64,000 bases of DNA, taken from NCBI GenBank assembly GCA_965153455.1, contig OZ234498.1, forward strand, positions 12,338,001 to 12,402,000, given 5' to 3'. Shown in pieces: positions 31,177 to 44,790 of the stretch. Source of the DNA: Sphagnum compactum. Taxonomy: Eukaryota > Bryophyta > Sphagnopsida > Sphagnales. The notes beneath the pieces were generated by a model, which searched no databases, was not told the origin of the DNA, and was given only the letters and a program-made list of their open reading frames with translations. The position numbers were made by a program, and so were the translations under genes. Numbering within the stretch: position 1 is the stretch's first letter; each line of letters starts with the position of its first letter.

Positions 31177-34100
31177 TTACAAGTGTGAACTTAAGTCATA
31201 ATCATCAACAGCACCTGCCACGAGATTAAAATTCACTGACATTTGTTGAAAGGTAGCAGAGAGAGCGGAACGCAATTTGGCAGCAGCTGAGCACTTGATC
31301 ACATCATCTACTGTAAGATATTCAGCTATGGAACTGAATTGCTCGTCATCATTGTCATCATCTGTTGGTACATTCAGTGGGCTGGTGATTTGCAACTCAC
31401 TGCTGCTGGGCTTGCTGCCATCAGGCACAACACATGCCAGAAATTCCCTCACAGTTTCTGCTTCCGATTCACTCATCTGTGAGACATTACTACTCGTGTT
31501 GCTTCCCAGAAATGAACATATTGTGGTATCCTGGCCATCACCCACCCACCAGTTCATTCAAACCAAAACCACACCCTTCTTTGCTAAATTTACCTGAACC
31601 TGCAAAATTCATAAATGCCCAAAAGAAACCCAATAGACTTGGCTGCATTTTCTTCTTCGCCTGGTCATCTTCTTTTCTTGAATCCTAGTGCATAACAAGA
31701 ACAAGAAGCACAATTGAGATGAGATTGACTTACAGGCTCACTGAGCTTTTCCTCAGGAGTGCTACTAACATATGAAGCTACTGTCCTAGGCTCCACAATT
31801 GGTGTATGTTTCTCAACACCCACTGCATGGAGTACATCCTACACAGCAAAATTTTCATGCAGTTTTAGCAAACTTCTCCCTTTGCTTCATCTACACTAAT
31901 TTGTTTTCCTTGCCAGTCCTCACCTGGTGGGCACCCACATCCTCAAAACATCATTTCTCTTGACATTCCTGAGTTTTGATTTGAAGGCAGTGACGGAGTG
32001 GGGGACCTGGATATCTATATACACACACCTGCAAATCAATGGTTGTCCATGGTATACAACCTGCCGCCAGTGCTCCATCCACACCTCCAGGGTACAAGGC
32101 TTGTAGTAATTCCTCTGGGTTCAATGCCACATCCGCTGGTGACCTGCACACAAAAAGAATGATCTCAAGAGGTGTCATCATCATGCCTCTGTTACAGCAG
32201 CTCTAGCTCAAGAGGCATGAGCTCTGGTACATGGCCGAGTGTGTGTCGAGGTTTACAGAAATTGTTGTTGGGTTGCTTGATCTGTTATGCTGGTGGGAAA
32301 TTGGTAGGGGAGACACCCAAATTGCATTGGGGAGGTGGTGAGGGGTAGGAAAGAGCAGAATTGTACATGTTACAGCTGAGCACTGTGAAGGCTTTCTGCA
32401 GTGCCATCTCTTGAGATTCATCTCGGCATAGGTACAAGAGCAAGGTCTGCCATGGAAGACCGGGATCACCATTTACATCAACCACTGAGTATACAAACGT
32501 CTTGAGAGCTGCTGGAAAATTGTAGTCTATCTCATCATCATCATCTCCCTCCTCATTGTTGCTGCCTACAATAGTAGTAGCACAAGAAAAAATGGCCACA
32601 AACAAACCACAACAACAACAACAACAACAATACCAGCTTGTCATTGATGGCTAAGAAATACATGACACATGCATGTACATGTATGCTCTTTTCATTTGAG
32701 AAGGAAAAACACAATCCCCTTGAGTTGTAAAGAGAAACAACAGCAAGGAACTGTGGAAAAACTCTAGAGAAAGAGAGGGGGAAAAGAAAAAAGAAATCAA
32801 ATCTATTTGGTGCAACCTTGCCAAGAGGCTAAGATGAATATCGGAAGGTTGTGTTAGAGCAACTCCACCGATGCACTCTACAGCAAATTTTGGATGAAGA
32901 AAAGTTAAAACATGCTAGTTTGGCTCAGCAAAATGGTTTTAGCCCAGCATTTTTGCACAAGATGCTGAAAGGCCCAGCAAAGCCCAACACTTGCTGTTGA
33001 CTGGCTAGGTGGTTTGATCGGTCATGTGGGTTGCTACTAGTAGTCTGCCACCTTTTGCAGTCCCAGTTTCAGTTTTATGGGTGAGGTTGTGAATAAGTAA
33101 ATAGCTAATCTTGGATGTGAGAAATACTGTTGCAGGGCAACATACTGAGCATGGGTAGTGCTGCTCTTACTCTTATCAAACCACACTTTTGTCTTGAGAA
33201 AGTCGTCCAAAGTCATCCAGCCTTCTGTCTGATGACCAATCTTTTTGGTTGCCACCACAAGGAAAAAATCTGCAGAAAACACCCACAACCAGATCACGAG
33301 TTCTTATATATAAGGGGGAAAAACAGATCATGTCCTAAAGTTGGGGTCCATGGAGAGGCTTTGAACAAGAACCACTATAGAGAAAAACTGGATCCACCAT
33401 ACACACATAGACACAATATGAATATATGTCCAGACTCTCATTACCTGTGCGGGCAAGTACAATATCATCCAATGTGGAAGCAGAGATGCAGTAATCAAAA
33501 TGGGCGTCAGCTAATGAGACTAGAAACGCTCGCCAGTCTATTACAGCAGTGAAGCCAGCTTTCTCCTGTCCTTGAGATGAAAGCTGCGAAAAAAAATAAA
33601 AAATTCCCAATTTGGACCCTTGACAAAATGTGAGCTCATCACCATGATCATCAATCAAAACCTTTCGCCACCCATGTAGTCTTTCACCACCCATATCATA
33701 TTTCTTTCTTTCTTTCACCCCTTGTTTTGTGTTGCCTTCGTAAATGTGTTTGTTTGTTTGTTCTTGACAACATCACAATCTTCTAAACAAGAACTATGGA
33801 AAGCTGTAAGTGCCAATTCTCTACATAGCAATTTTTACTTTATGTCTTTTAACCTTGATGATCTCATGAGCAAGGTTAGCCCAATGTTGGAAATGGCCAT
33901 ATCGCCGACTCTTAGTTCTGGGGAGACGAGGATACATATTGTATCTTGGATCATCCTGGTACATCATATAAACGTTGTCAATAGCTTGTAAGGTAGCATC
34001 CAAGACTTGTTCCACTCTTGAGAAGCCCCCTGCAAAAAAATTGCCTTTTCTTCTTTTTTATCTCCAAAAACAAAAATTCTCTTTCAGAGACATGAAAGAA

Positions 34101-34207
34101 AATCCTGATTATGGACAAATCCAGATTACAGAGTCTTGACATAAACTAGACTCAATCTCAAAACACAGTGTTTACAAATTGCAGATCATGTGAAGAATAT
34201 GAGTTCA

Positions 34208-34255
<48 letters not shown>

Positions 34256-37200
34256 GATATGGAATAAACCTGTGAAATTCTTGAAGGTTTGTGCAAGGGA
34301 TTCCATCACCCGGATGTGCCAAGGAGTCAAGTCTTCAATTGGCTCTGGGGGCACATGCACAATCTGTGAATTTTGTCACCAAAAAAATATTAGGATCAAA
34401 GGAATCAAGTAATTTTTTGATAAAGATATGAACATGAAAGCCAAGAATATGTAAGAGAAAAGAATAAATGATGGCTGGCAGTACTATTAGAGGTATGTAA
34501 GTAAAGGTGGTGTTCTTTTGGTAGAATCACCATCTTGATGTCATCTTTGTCGACTTGGAACTCCTGATCTTCCATCCACATACGGTACCACAACGGAATG
34601 TTTTCTCTGATTGAGTCCTTTACAACAGAAATAATCTCCTCTACTAGCTCACATTCATCCTGTTAACAAATTTCTACATCAACCCATTACTTATTTGTCA
34701 AGTAACATCACTCCAGATTTTTGTGGCAACTAGACAGAGTCATAAACTATGGCTTTTTCTTTGGGTTTTAAGATTTGCTGATAGCAAACAGGAAGAATCC
34801 AGCGAGAAACAATTACAAATCCCACAAAAAAAACTGTGGTTGTCTTACGTTGCATCGCTTCATTAGCCAAGCATCTAGATGACCATATGCTCCATCAATT
34901 ACAGGTTGCAACTCTGCAACGTACGTGCAAGCCAATCTTCCTGCCCTTCACATAAAACCTTGGAATAAAATGCCTGAGGTGTGCTGACCATGTTCAGAGA
35001 GCTAATGCACCGAAGAGGAGAGGAGAATCATACACAGACAGAGAGACAGAGCGATAGAGAGGGAGAGAGATAGACAAGGAGAGAGTCACCAATAAGCTCC
35101 AGACGGTAGTACAAAATTTGATGCTCACGGGCAATGACTGGATGAGCAGCAGGGTCTAGTTGCACTTCTTCACGGGAAGTGGGTGTATTTACTGTCAACC
35201 ATGTAGTTCTGCGTCCACTCAGTCTTCGGGACAGATTTTTCTTCTTTGCAACTTTCTTGTCCCCAATTCCACCTTTCCCAGTGAAAACAGCCAACAAGTT
35301 GCATGCCACAGATAATGCCTCACAAAGTACCTGGGAAAAATATACATTCTAGCAATTGGGTTCATGAATGGAAGAGAAAACTATCATCTCCAAATGCTCA
35401 AAGATTTTGTTTTGTGTTGGTGACGAAGACCACCATTTGTGGTAGGAGAGACAAAAAGGAGGATGTTCAAATTCAAAGGATGATCCATGATGTAAATTTT
35501 GCAATGGCTGCTGCTGCTGCAGCCATTGCTAGGGAAGGAACCAAGTAGAAAAGGAAGAAGAATGACAAGGAATTACCACATGAAGTTCTGGAAAGGAACC
35601 TTCAAGGGGCACTAGCCATTTGGGTATTGCAAAAGCCCAAGTGGGCACCCTCCTGGCTGCAGACAAGTTACAATGAAAATCTCTGGCAATCATCGAACCC
35701 ACTTTCCCTGAAAAGAAGTCATGTAAAAGACTGCAAGACTCCAAATGCCTGTCCAGCTGAAAAATCACAGTTTGTCCCAGTTTTTGTCAGCTGTAATCAC
35801 AGGTTGTGTTTTGCCTTAGTTCTGCCATCTATACTTCCATATATGTCGCCACTTCATTGCAGAAAATCTCTATTCCAGAATAACAAAAATCTTGATGTTA
35901 CCTATTGTGTCAGTCAGTCAGTTCAGCCAGCAAAAACCCAAAATGGAACATGACAAGAATTGAGTGCAATCGTGACTCTTATAGAGCGGGTTACTCACAA
36001 AAACCTTAATTTTGAAAAAAAAAAGAAACCAAATAGTATAAAATCCTCACCGATGAGTACAAGATAGATACCTCAGCTTGGACAAGATCAGTGAAGAGGT
36101 TTGTGAATGTTGATGTGCGTTCCTGCAGCAAATCTTCGAGTTGTTTCTGCTCACTAAACTTGCCTTTCTGCAGCAAAACATACAACACTTGGTTAATGGG
36201 TTTTTGATTGTCTCCAATGCACAAGGAGAAAGTAAGCACTAAATTTCCTACTGCCCAAGTGAGAGCTATAATACCCACCCAAGTGCTCTGCTTTAAGATC
36301 CAAAGCTTCGATTACCAAATGTGATTTTCTCATGATTAGGAGAAAATGGTTGATTGGATACTGATAAAAACTGAACTAAAATCACAAATTCAGCAGCATA
36401 ATTTGTTGTAAAACATGGAACAAGATTGAAAGAAAAAGTCAGGGAATGGATATGGGGGGGTGCTTCACTTCATATATTAGAAAGTGGGATGGTATGAAGC
36501 AAAAACACAAAAACACACTGACCTCAAGACGATCAAAACAGAGTTTGCGTAATACTTCTGCAAACTGTGCTGCCTCTTTGTAAAGTTTCTTGATTATGTG
36601 TTTTTGGTAGCGTTGTGCATAATCAATTCGGTTGTATTTTCCCTGCAAGAAACATTTCTCTCTGCTATTTATTCACTCTTCCAAGAGAGAGCAGCAAAGT
36701 ACTGAGGAAAAATAAAAATTGAGCAAAGAACGATGCATTACGTCTCTCTCTTTCTCCTCTCTCTGTTCATGGCAATCAAGCACACATTTATCTATCTCTG
36801 ATCAACAAGACCCATCCAGGATTCTGCAGCAGGAAGGTGAATCCCATTATCAGTATGAAACACAATTTTTGTCTTTGAGATGGGATTTATCATCACCAGA
36901 TGCAATAGAGAATGAAAGAGATTATGTGAAGAGGAAAAAAAAAGTCCTCACTTGAAATTCGTCAAAGAGCTTTTGCTTTCCGTTAAGCTCCTTCAACTGC
37001 TCCACAAAATTCATTTTGATCTGCACAGTTCCAACTGCAAATCTTGAGAAAAACCTTCTTCAGGATCGATTGGAGTATGGGATCATGGAGTAGTTATCGC
37101 ATAAAAAAAGAAGACTGTTTTGTTATGTATCAATCTGAACCTTGACACAAGAACAAGAGAAAGTTTTGTTCCAAGTAATTGTTCTACTTTGACCCCCTTT

Positions 37201-40200
37201 TTTCTTGTTGAATGGGGGGGGTGTTTGTGTTTGTGATGATGATCTCTCCAGTTTGGTTTCTGTAATAATTGTGTGATGTTCATCTCCTTGTTTATCTTAT
37301 CAAATCCCACGAATGACATCTATTTACTGAGCTGATTCCAAACCAAGCACCTCAATCAACATTGGAATTGTCTGTAAACGTTCCCTTCTCAAATAGAGGA
37401 AAGTTTCTTGCATTGTAGTCAGGTACTTTGCTTCTATTTCATCCCAGCGCTTCTGCAGTGATTCTGTCAAACAAAAGTGTTAGCACCCAATTATATCCAG
37501 AACTAAGCTATCACCAAAACACAAAATACAAGCAGGAGTATTTTCAGGACATCTAGCAGCTGCACCATTGTTTTGTAGCAATCAAACCCGGAAAAGAAAA
37601 GAAAAAAAGGGTTTCATTCTTTGAGACCTTAATTCAACCATGACTCTACGTAAAGTCTAAGCAAGTTTTTTCTCTTTCAAATGGACTGACGATCAGGAGC
37701 TAGTAATTGACTTATTTGACAATGTAGAGGCTTCCAAGGTAGAGGACCCAAACCTCCAAACCTTGCTTTTTCCAGAATTGCTGGGTCTGGTGGTGGCTTC
37801 TCAATCACAGGGGGAACCACAATCTGTGTAGCCCACAAAAAACACCAAGCAAAAAGAGCATGATGAGGTAGGTAGGTAGGTAGGTTCCAGGACTCCATTT
37901 TTGAGTTACCCAAAGAGTCAGTCAATCCGTGTCACAGCTGCAAATATCATCAACACATGTTTCATAGAGGACAAGAACACCGATATAATTTTTTTGCAGC
38001 TTGGGTTTTGAGAGTTTTGAGCTCAGAGGTAAAACTACAAGTGTGTATCAAAGAAAGAAGTACAACTACCATTGTATTGGGTGCATCTCTTCCAGTTTTA
38101 GTTGGAGGAGCTTTCAGAACTGGAAGTGCCACTTTTCCAACTTTCCCAACTTTTGAGGGTGGATCTGGAGGATTGCCCTTGGCAATGTCATTTGCACTCT
38201 GTAATGCAGCTGCAGCTTGCTCACTTGCTTGAGCTACCTTTGCTGCTGCCTGCTTGGCGGCAGCTGCTGCTTTTTCTGCCTCTATTTTACAATGGTTTAC
38301 TGACTCTGTATCTCCTGCTACCTTATGAAGCCAGCCCAAAAACGCCAAAAGAAAAACCCCATTACAGGAGAACAGCTCATAGATCACAACTCTTCTCTCT
38401 GTCTGGAATTTGGTGCCTTGCAACTTTGGGATTTCCCTTACAACTACTATTTCTGGTACCTGAGCTTCTCTTGCATGTTGATGGGCCTCTTCGGTTGCAG
38501 CTGCAGCTGCTGCACTTGTGACTTGGGCTTCTTGTATGAGCTTGCTAACCGAATCGAGCTTCTTTACAATTGCATCACTTGGCTTCTCCTTGACTGCACC
38601 ACCTGGCTTCTCTTTGATTGGAGTTGCTGCTGGCTTCTTCCCTGCAATTGGGGTAGTTTCCGGTGCTGCTGCTAAAGCTGCCTGTTCTGCTTCCACTTCT
38701 GCTAGCTTTACAGCAAAAAACACTCTTGCTAGCTCTTCAGCTGCCATGCCAATCTTCTCAGCATCTGCTCTAGCCTGCATACAGGAAAGCTATGCATTTC
38801 TTTAGCTTGAGATCAATCCATCCATCCACTTGTGAACAAGAAGAGGGATTCTTCAAGAATGTCTAAAACAAAATCGGGAGATTTTTCAATGTGCAAAGCT
38901 CAAAAACTGAATAATAATGCAAATTGTGGTCTGCAAAATTCTTCAATTAGCAAATTATTGTCTACCTGCTTCGCCACTCCATCCACCTCCTGTGCGATAG
39001 TAGCTGTATGCGCAGCTGACTCCTTTCGGACTTTGCTGTCTATAAGCTCTGCAATGAGTACACTTGCGGCTTTCACATCTACTGTTCTTTTTTTGCCATC
39101 TGCTTCAGTGGCTGCCACTTGAGGCACATGCTGAATATTACCAAACTTGCTCATACTCAGCTGCAGTAGCTCCCATTCTGCTACCCCTGTTTCGATCTTC
39201 CCTTGGACAACTTCCTCACTTTCTACTGGTTGCACACGCTCTGCAATACCCCTGACCCAACAGGAGGAAAAATAAAACACATATATACATATGTCTAAAC
39301 AAGCTTTCTTGAAGAACCCAAATGAACAAACTTTGTAGTACTGCTTTTTCTTGAGGAACCCAATGAGCAGATGACTTGTAGCACCACTTTCCTGAGGAAC
39401 CCAATGGAAACAAAAAACTAGTTATATGAAAATAAGCTCAAAGCAGGACTCCAGAAGGGGCTTACGTCTTATCACCAACAGGAATGGGATTGAATAGATG
39501 ATGATAAACTGCTCCAGTTTTGGGATCCACAACCTTTCCCAATGCTCTCTCTGTTGCTTCTTCTGCAGAAATAGCTTCCACAACAAGGTACATATCCAAT
39601 CCTGACTCCAATTTCTTCACAACTTCCTGAAGGCATCAACGTGTTTTTTCCCCAGCATCATGATGATGTCACCCATGTATGTATGTAATAGTAGCTCAAA
39701 ACACATACATGTCCTTGAACCAAATTGTTGCAAGAAAAGAACAGGTTCTACATACAGGTGGAGGAGGTGGGGCAATTCTCGATGCTTTCTCTTTCTTCTT
39801 CTTTTCTTCCACATTTAGATCAAGACCTGTCAAGTACTTCTCCAGAGCTGCAGCTTGAGCATCAGTGGTTGGAAATCCATCCAACACAAAACCTGATTGC
39901 TGTGTGGGTGATGATGGACCACCAGCAACTCCTGCTTTCCCCGCTTTTGTAACTGCATACATTCCCCCTCCCCCCCCCCCAAACCGTCCACAACAGTGTC
40001 AGGTGTACTAGATCTGATCTGTACACCTATTCCTATGCATTTTACTGCACTAGAGATGCTCACCAGACCTTGACTTCTGCTGATAAAAAATCAAAACAGA
40101 TCACCAAACCAAAAGAAAGATTGCTCTTTTGGGAAAAAGGTGTGAGAATCCCAACTGGGTTTCTTTGGAGCAGCTGCCTTGGTAGGTACTTTGCCACCTG

Positions 40201-43200
40201 CAGTAGATACCAGGATGATGGTGAACAGTTAGTTTAGAGAGAAATGCCATTAAGAGCTTCCACAAGCACTGAAGACTTGAGTGTTCATGTGCAAAGTGTT
40301 TTACAAATCTGGGATTTTGCAGATTATCCCACCCTTTGTGACTCCACCAGGATTGCTTGGACCAGGTGCTGCAACTGTAAAACACAGGAAAAAACAATAA
40401 TGGCAAACACAAGCTCTCAGCTGTTTTTTTATTGAGGTTTTCCAGCAAAAATTGCTTGATCTTTTTGGGTCATCAGTGTACTATTCCAGAAACAAACAAA
40501 AACACCCATTTAGCAAAATCCATGTCATAATAATAACTACTCCTGGCAATTTGCAAAGAGGATGCTGCTACTGTCGAGGATGATGGGTACCATATTCCTC
40601 AAGATGAAGCATTGTCAGCAACAACAATTGAGCAACGACATCATCCGGCACCTGCAAAAGTTGCATATCCCAGACGAAAAAAAAGTTCTTATGATGGTTG
40701 TGTTCTTATGCCACACAAAAACAGAAATGAACAAACAAAAATCTCCTGCAGCCCATAGAGGCTACCTACTGGCACTTTCTTCTCCATCGCCTCCTTGACT
40801 TCCATACCCAGTCGCCCTTTTGCGGAGAAATTGGCAAGTGGGTCAGCTGCTGCAGCATCTGGCTCTCCTCCTTCTACTGTACTCTGTGCATTTGGAGCAG
40901 TCTTACCACTGACTGAGTTTTTGAGCTTTTCCATCTCTGCTTCTGTCCCGGTACATCAAAAGAGGACCTGTCAATGAGAGAGAAGCTCACAGTGCCTACA
41001 ATGAACTCTCTCTCCCCTGGGACATATATAACACCGGCATGCTTCCTTCAAGGAGGGTAGAATTATACCAGCAGTTGCAACAGCTAATGCTATCACCTGC
41101 TCAACCTCAACCCGGATGATTCCCAATTCCACTTCCAGCTGCTTTGCCACAGTGGTCTTCCCTAGGCCATCATCCCAACATCCTCTGTCACAAAACCCTC
41201 ACAAATCTCATGATGTTGATTGCAGTACTCTACTACTCTTCACTTTGCTTGCACATAAATTTTCTTCAATACAAAATGTGATAAGAGTCATGGAAATCTG
41301 CTCTGCAAATCATAACAAGTGTGAGGTAGATGGAAGTGCATATGGGTGGAAAAAACAATACTACCTGCATAAGGGACACCAACAACTGCAAGCTTCAGGC
41401 TGTGCATAGAAAGGTCAGGTCTTGGAGGTGGTGTTATAAGACTGTCAGACAGCGCATGTATGTGTTCTAAGATTGCACCCAACTCCCGATTCGTTCCTAT
41501 GGGCGTAACCCCTTCTGGGCTCTTGTATTCTCCTTTCTCCTGAATGTAGTCGGCAACTGCTTCCTACCAGCTCAACACACAAAGTAAATCATCCCCTACC
41601 CCTGCATGTGATAGTTTTTTCCTTCTTGAGTAAAGGACACATGAATAATGGATGATGGAAGCTAAGTGCACACTTGCAAGAGAGATAGCAAGATCAGCAA
41701 GCACACTTGGGAAGCTGTGGATGTATGAAAGAGAAGGAGAAGGGAAGACATTGAAAGAGAGACATCATGGGTATAAAGGAAAACACGAAACCTTGGCAAG
41801 TCGGACCTCCTTCTCTGCTGGAGGCTCCTCTGGCGGTGGCTCAACAGGTAGCTCAGCAGGAAGGATTGCACCTTTGATGAAGAGAGTTTTCCACTCCCGC
41901 CACTCGTTTATGGGAAGGTTGATTCCCATTTCCACTCGATACTCTGTAATGCACTCTGCCATACTCACCCACTGTGACAAAATGCACAAAGCCATATTCA
42001 CATTATAATCATAGAGCAGCAGCAGAGCTTTTACATAACAGCATGGAAAAAAAAGAGTGGGTTTTCTTTGGAAAAAACAGATCTATGAGAGAGACTGACC
42101 TGGAGAATGATATCAAAGCAGAAATGGTGGTGCTTGGCCCTTCTCTTCTTGGCTACTTGGGTAATACTTTCCTGCAGTTTTAAGTACTGATGGATGTCAG
42201 AGGATCTCAATCTCTCTCTCTCTGGGAAGCAAAAATATCACATTCTTTCCACAAGACCCAAAAAAAAAAGAATGAAAAGTGTGTACTCATTTCATGTTGG
42301 ATCATGTGTGTTATTAGAGGAAAGAGATTGCTTCAATGGAAGAAGGAAGGCCAGGTGGGTGCCTGCCACTCATTGAATTCCTTGTTGATCTCATCAGCAA
42401 TATCATTGAACAGCATCATGAACAGCTCATGTTCCTGGTTGCGTATTACATTCCACTCAGTTGATCTCTGTGCCTCAATCTCCTTTTCTTGCAACAACCT
42501 TCTGTCTAACTCTATCTTCTGTTCTGCTTCCCAAATGTTGTGTTCCTCAGCTGCTGCTTTCTTGGCTGTGTCTATTGCTGCCTCCTCCTCAACTTTTCTT
42601 TTCTGGGCTTCTTCCTGTGCTTTCAAGCTTTGCTCCTGCTGTTGCTGAAGTAACTCCTGCACAAAGAGTTAGGAGGAACCAGAACATGCCTTAGGAGACA
42701 GACCCAAGTTGTGGATTTTTGCAAGGGCTATAATGCACTTTTGTTAAGCTGCTCTCCCTGAGACTCCCCACCCCACCTACCTTGCAGATTTGCTACCCAA
42801 AAAAATAATTCTACAAAGTCTGCTGCTGCTGCACACCTGGTTTTGTTTCTCCTTCAATTGCAACTTGTCAGCCATCTCTTTCAATTTGCGAGTTTTCACA
42901 TCCTCCATGAATGCCAGCCCTTTCTGCAAGTGCAAATGATGTCAGGCAACTGGCACTATGCCAAAACATGGCATTCATGACTAGGCAGGTGAATACGACT
43001 ATACACATGGCATATGCAACAGGTTCAAGTTGACTAAAAATGGCTTAAGCAACAGGTTTGATTTGACTACAAATGGCGTAAGTGACAGGTCCAATTTGAC
43101 TAGAAATGGCATAAGTGACTAACCCAATTGAAAAGGACCAATCATGGATGCCATGTTTTGGCATAGTCTGAAAAACGGAATTTTTCAGAAACAAAAACCC

Positions 43201-43906
43201 AAGTACTAATTCTATACTCCCCCTGCCACCCACATCATCCTTGCTTTTTCTGATCAGGCATTTGACATTTTGCAAGCCGGAAGAGGACCACCCACAACAA
43301 CAGTAAGGTACCTGTTGCATGGCCTGAGAATCATGAACTGGGCTGTGAAGAAGAGCTTCTGAATCTGCCTTCAGTGCTGATTTGCTTGTCTTTTTAGGTG
43401 GTGGTGGAAGTGGTTTTTTGGCATCTTGTTTCTTGGATCCCTTTCTGGGTGTAGGAGAGACAACAACCTGATCTTCAGCACCAAGTTCATAACCCTTGCT
43501 TTCAAATGCCACAATGTCTTTTGCAGCTGCAATGCTCTCCGCTTCATCAAAATGTGTTATGGTACTTTCCTGCATTCAAGCAAATCTGTCTTCATTGCTA
43601 AACCCAGTGCTGCATCCCCCAGTTCTCAGAGTAGCCCTGGAGGCACTGTTCTCCAGTTGCATGCATTTTATTGTCTCTCTCTCTATTGAAGAAGGTGATC
43701 ATCTTTGTGTGTGAAAGAAGAAGAAGAAGAAGAAGAAGAAGAAGCTTTAGCTGATTGTGAAGGAAACCACTGAAAAACCATCAACAAGAGGCAAAGAAAG
43801 AGATGCACAGTGAGTGAGACAAGAGAGTTTTGTGCATACCATTTTGATTCTCTTCTCTTCCGCAAAAAACTCCAAACCAAGTATATTGTGCCATGAAGCC
43901 TACACA

Positions 43907-43939
<33 letters not shown>

Positions 43940-44118
43940 GACAGCGGAAGAAGAAGAATCATCATCATCAATTTTCCAAACTTCACAGTTTTGTGATTGC
44001 CACATCAAAAAGACGAAAAAAAATTGTAGCAGTAAAGAAAAACATAGCTCCAGAATTGCAAAATCACCTCACCCCCCACACAAAAATGGAAAAATTGCAG
44101 AATGGAGAAGAAGAAAAC

Positions 44119-44170
<52 letters not shown>

Positions 44171-44790
44171 AGTTCTGCTGATGCTGAGTCAAAGAAGAAA
44201 ATCTGCAATTACCCGCAAGGCTCTTTGCATTGCAATGGCATACTGCTCCTTGATTTTGATTGCATGTTGCTGTTGATGGAATTGCTGCACATATGGAAAT
44301 GCATCCTCCCCCGAAACAAAATCAAGCACCCACAACACAAGACTTCATATCAGAGAGACAAACAGACAAACCAGACTAGATACATACATAGATACATACA
44401 TATTGCTCATGAAGGAAGGATCTGCAAAGAATTGTGGGAATGGGGAAAAGAAATCAGAAACCCCACTACCTCAAAGATCAGATCGCTCTGTTGTGTCCGG
44501 AGTAGAAGCATCTCTTCCACTTTCTTTGCAAAAAACTCCCTCCTCACTCGATCCTGCAAACACAAAACCCACCCACCAATCCACATTATTGCAGATCCTG
44601 ACGAAAGTCTGTGAGAAAGCTTGTAAATTCCACAACAGACACACACACACACACACAGAACCTGGCGAGTCTTTTCATCCTCAAATCGTGTGAGAAGTGC
44701 ATCTTGTATGAGCATTTTGGTGGTACGACGTGTGAGGAAATTGGATCCCCACAGCAACCAGTCCTTCTCCACCCTCTTTCCATTCCCCAT
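31177..44790 (-). CDS. SPEF2: SPEF2/CPC1-type axonemal central-apparatus protein, 37 exons, 1785 residues
   Basis: SPEF2 (KPL2; CPC1 in Chlamydomonas) belongs to the central-pair projection of motile cilia. Here it would serve sperm flagella. The 37 exons carry one continuous frame; the first are 44790-44662, 44553-44470, 44284-44213, 43899-43840, 43569-43312, 42923-42837, 42656-42363, and the last is 31476-31177. Order of parts: coiled coil with Gln/Glu/Lys-rich runs; INEWREWKTLF; an adenylate-kinase-like domain (39466-41563) with P-loop GVPYAGKTTVAKQL split by an intron, VLDGFPTTDAQAAAL, and VVDPKTGAVYH plus NPIP; Ala/Lys/Pro-rich linkers; then SPEF2 C-terminal helical blocks such as IAREHQILYYRLELIG, DWRAFLVSLADAHF and LPWQTLLLYLCRD. 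Length matches the animal protein (about 1800). The N-terminal CH-like domain of animal SPEF2 is not seen, so an upstream exon may be missing. Intron 7 needs a GC donor (CAG|GCACCC). Confidence 0.93.
34214..34250. repeat. (GA)n microsatellite in a SPEF2 intron
   Basis: GA tract between the exons at 34270-34363 and 33854-34029, about 20 bases from the nearer donor. Confidence 0.95.
43711..43940. repeat. Trinucleotide repeats (GAA)n and (CAT)n near SPEF2 exon 4
   Basis: A GAA run at about 43711-43743 and a CAT/ATC run at about 43908-43938 flank exon 4 (43840-43899), in the introns on either side. Confidence 0.85.
44123..44166. repeat. (GA)n microsatellite in a SPEF2 intron
   Basis: Long GA tract in intron 3 of SPEF2, about 45 bases from the exon 3 donor. 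Confidence 0.95.

Noticed and set aside
40067-40082. A tiny SPEF2 exon (EVKVW)
   Set aside because: Including it breaks phase with the next exon. Skipping it keeps the frame from exon 15 to exon 16.
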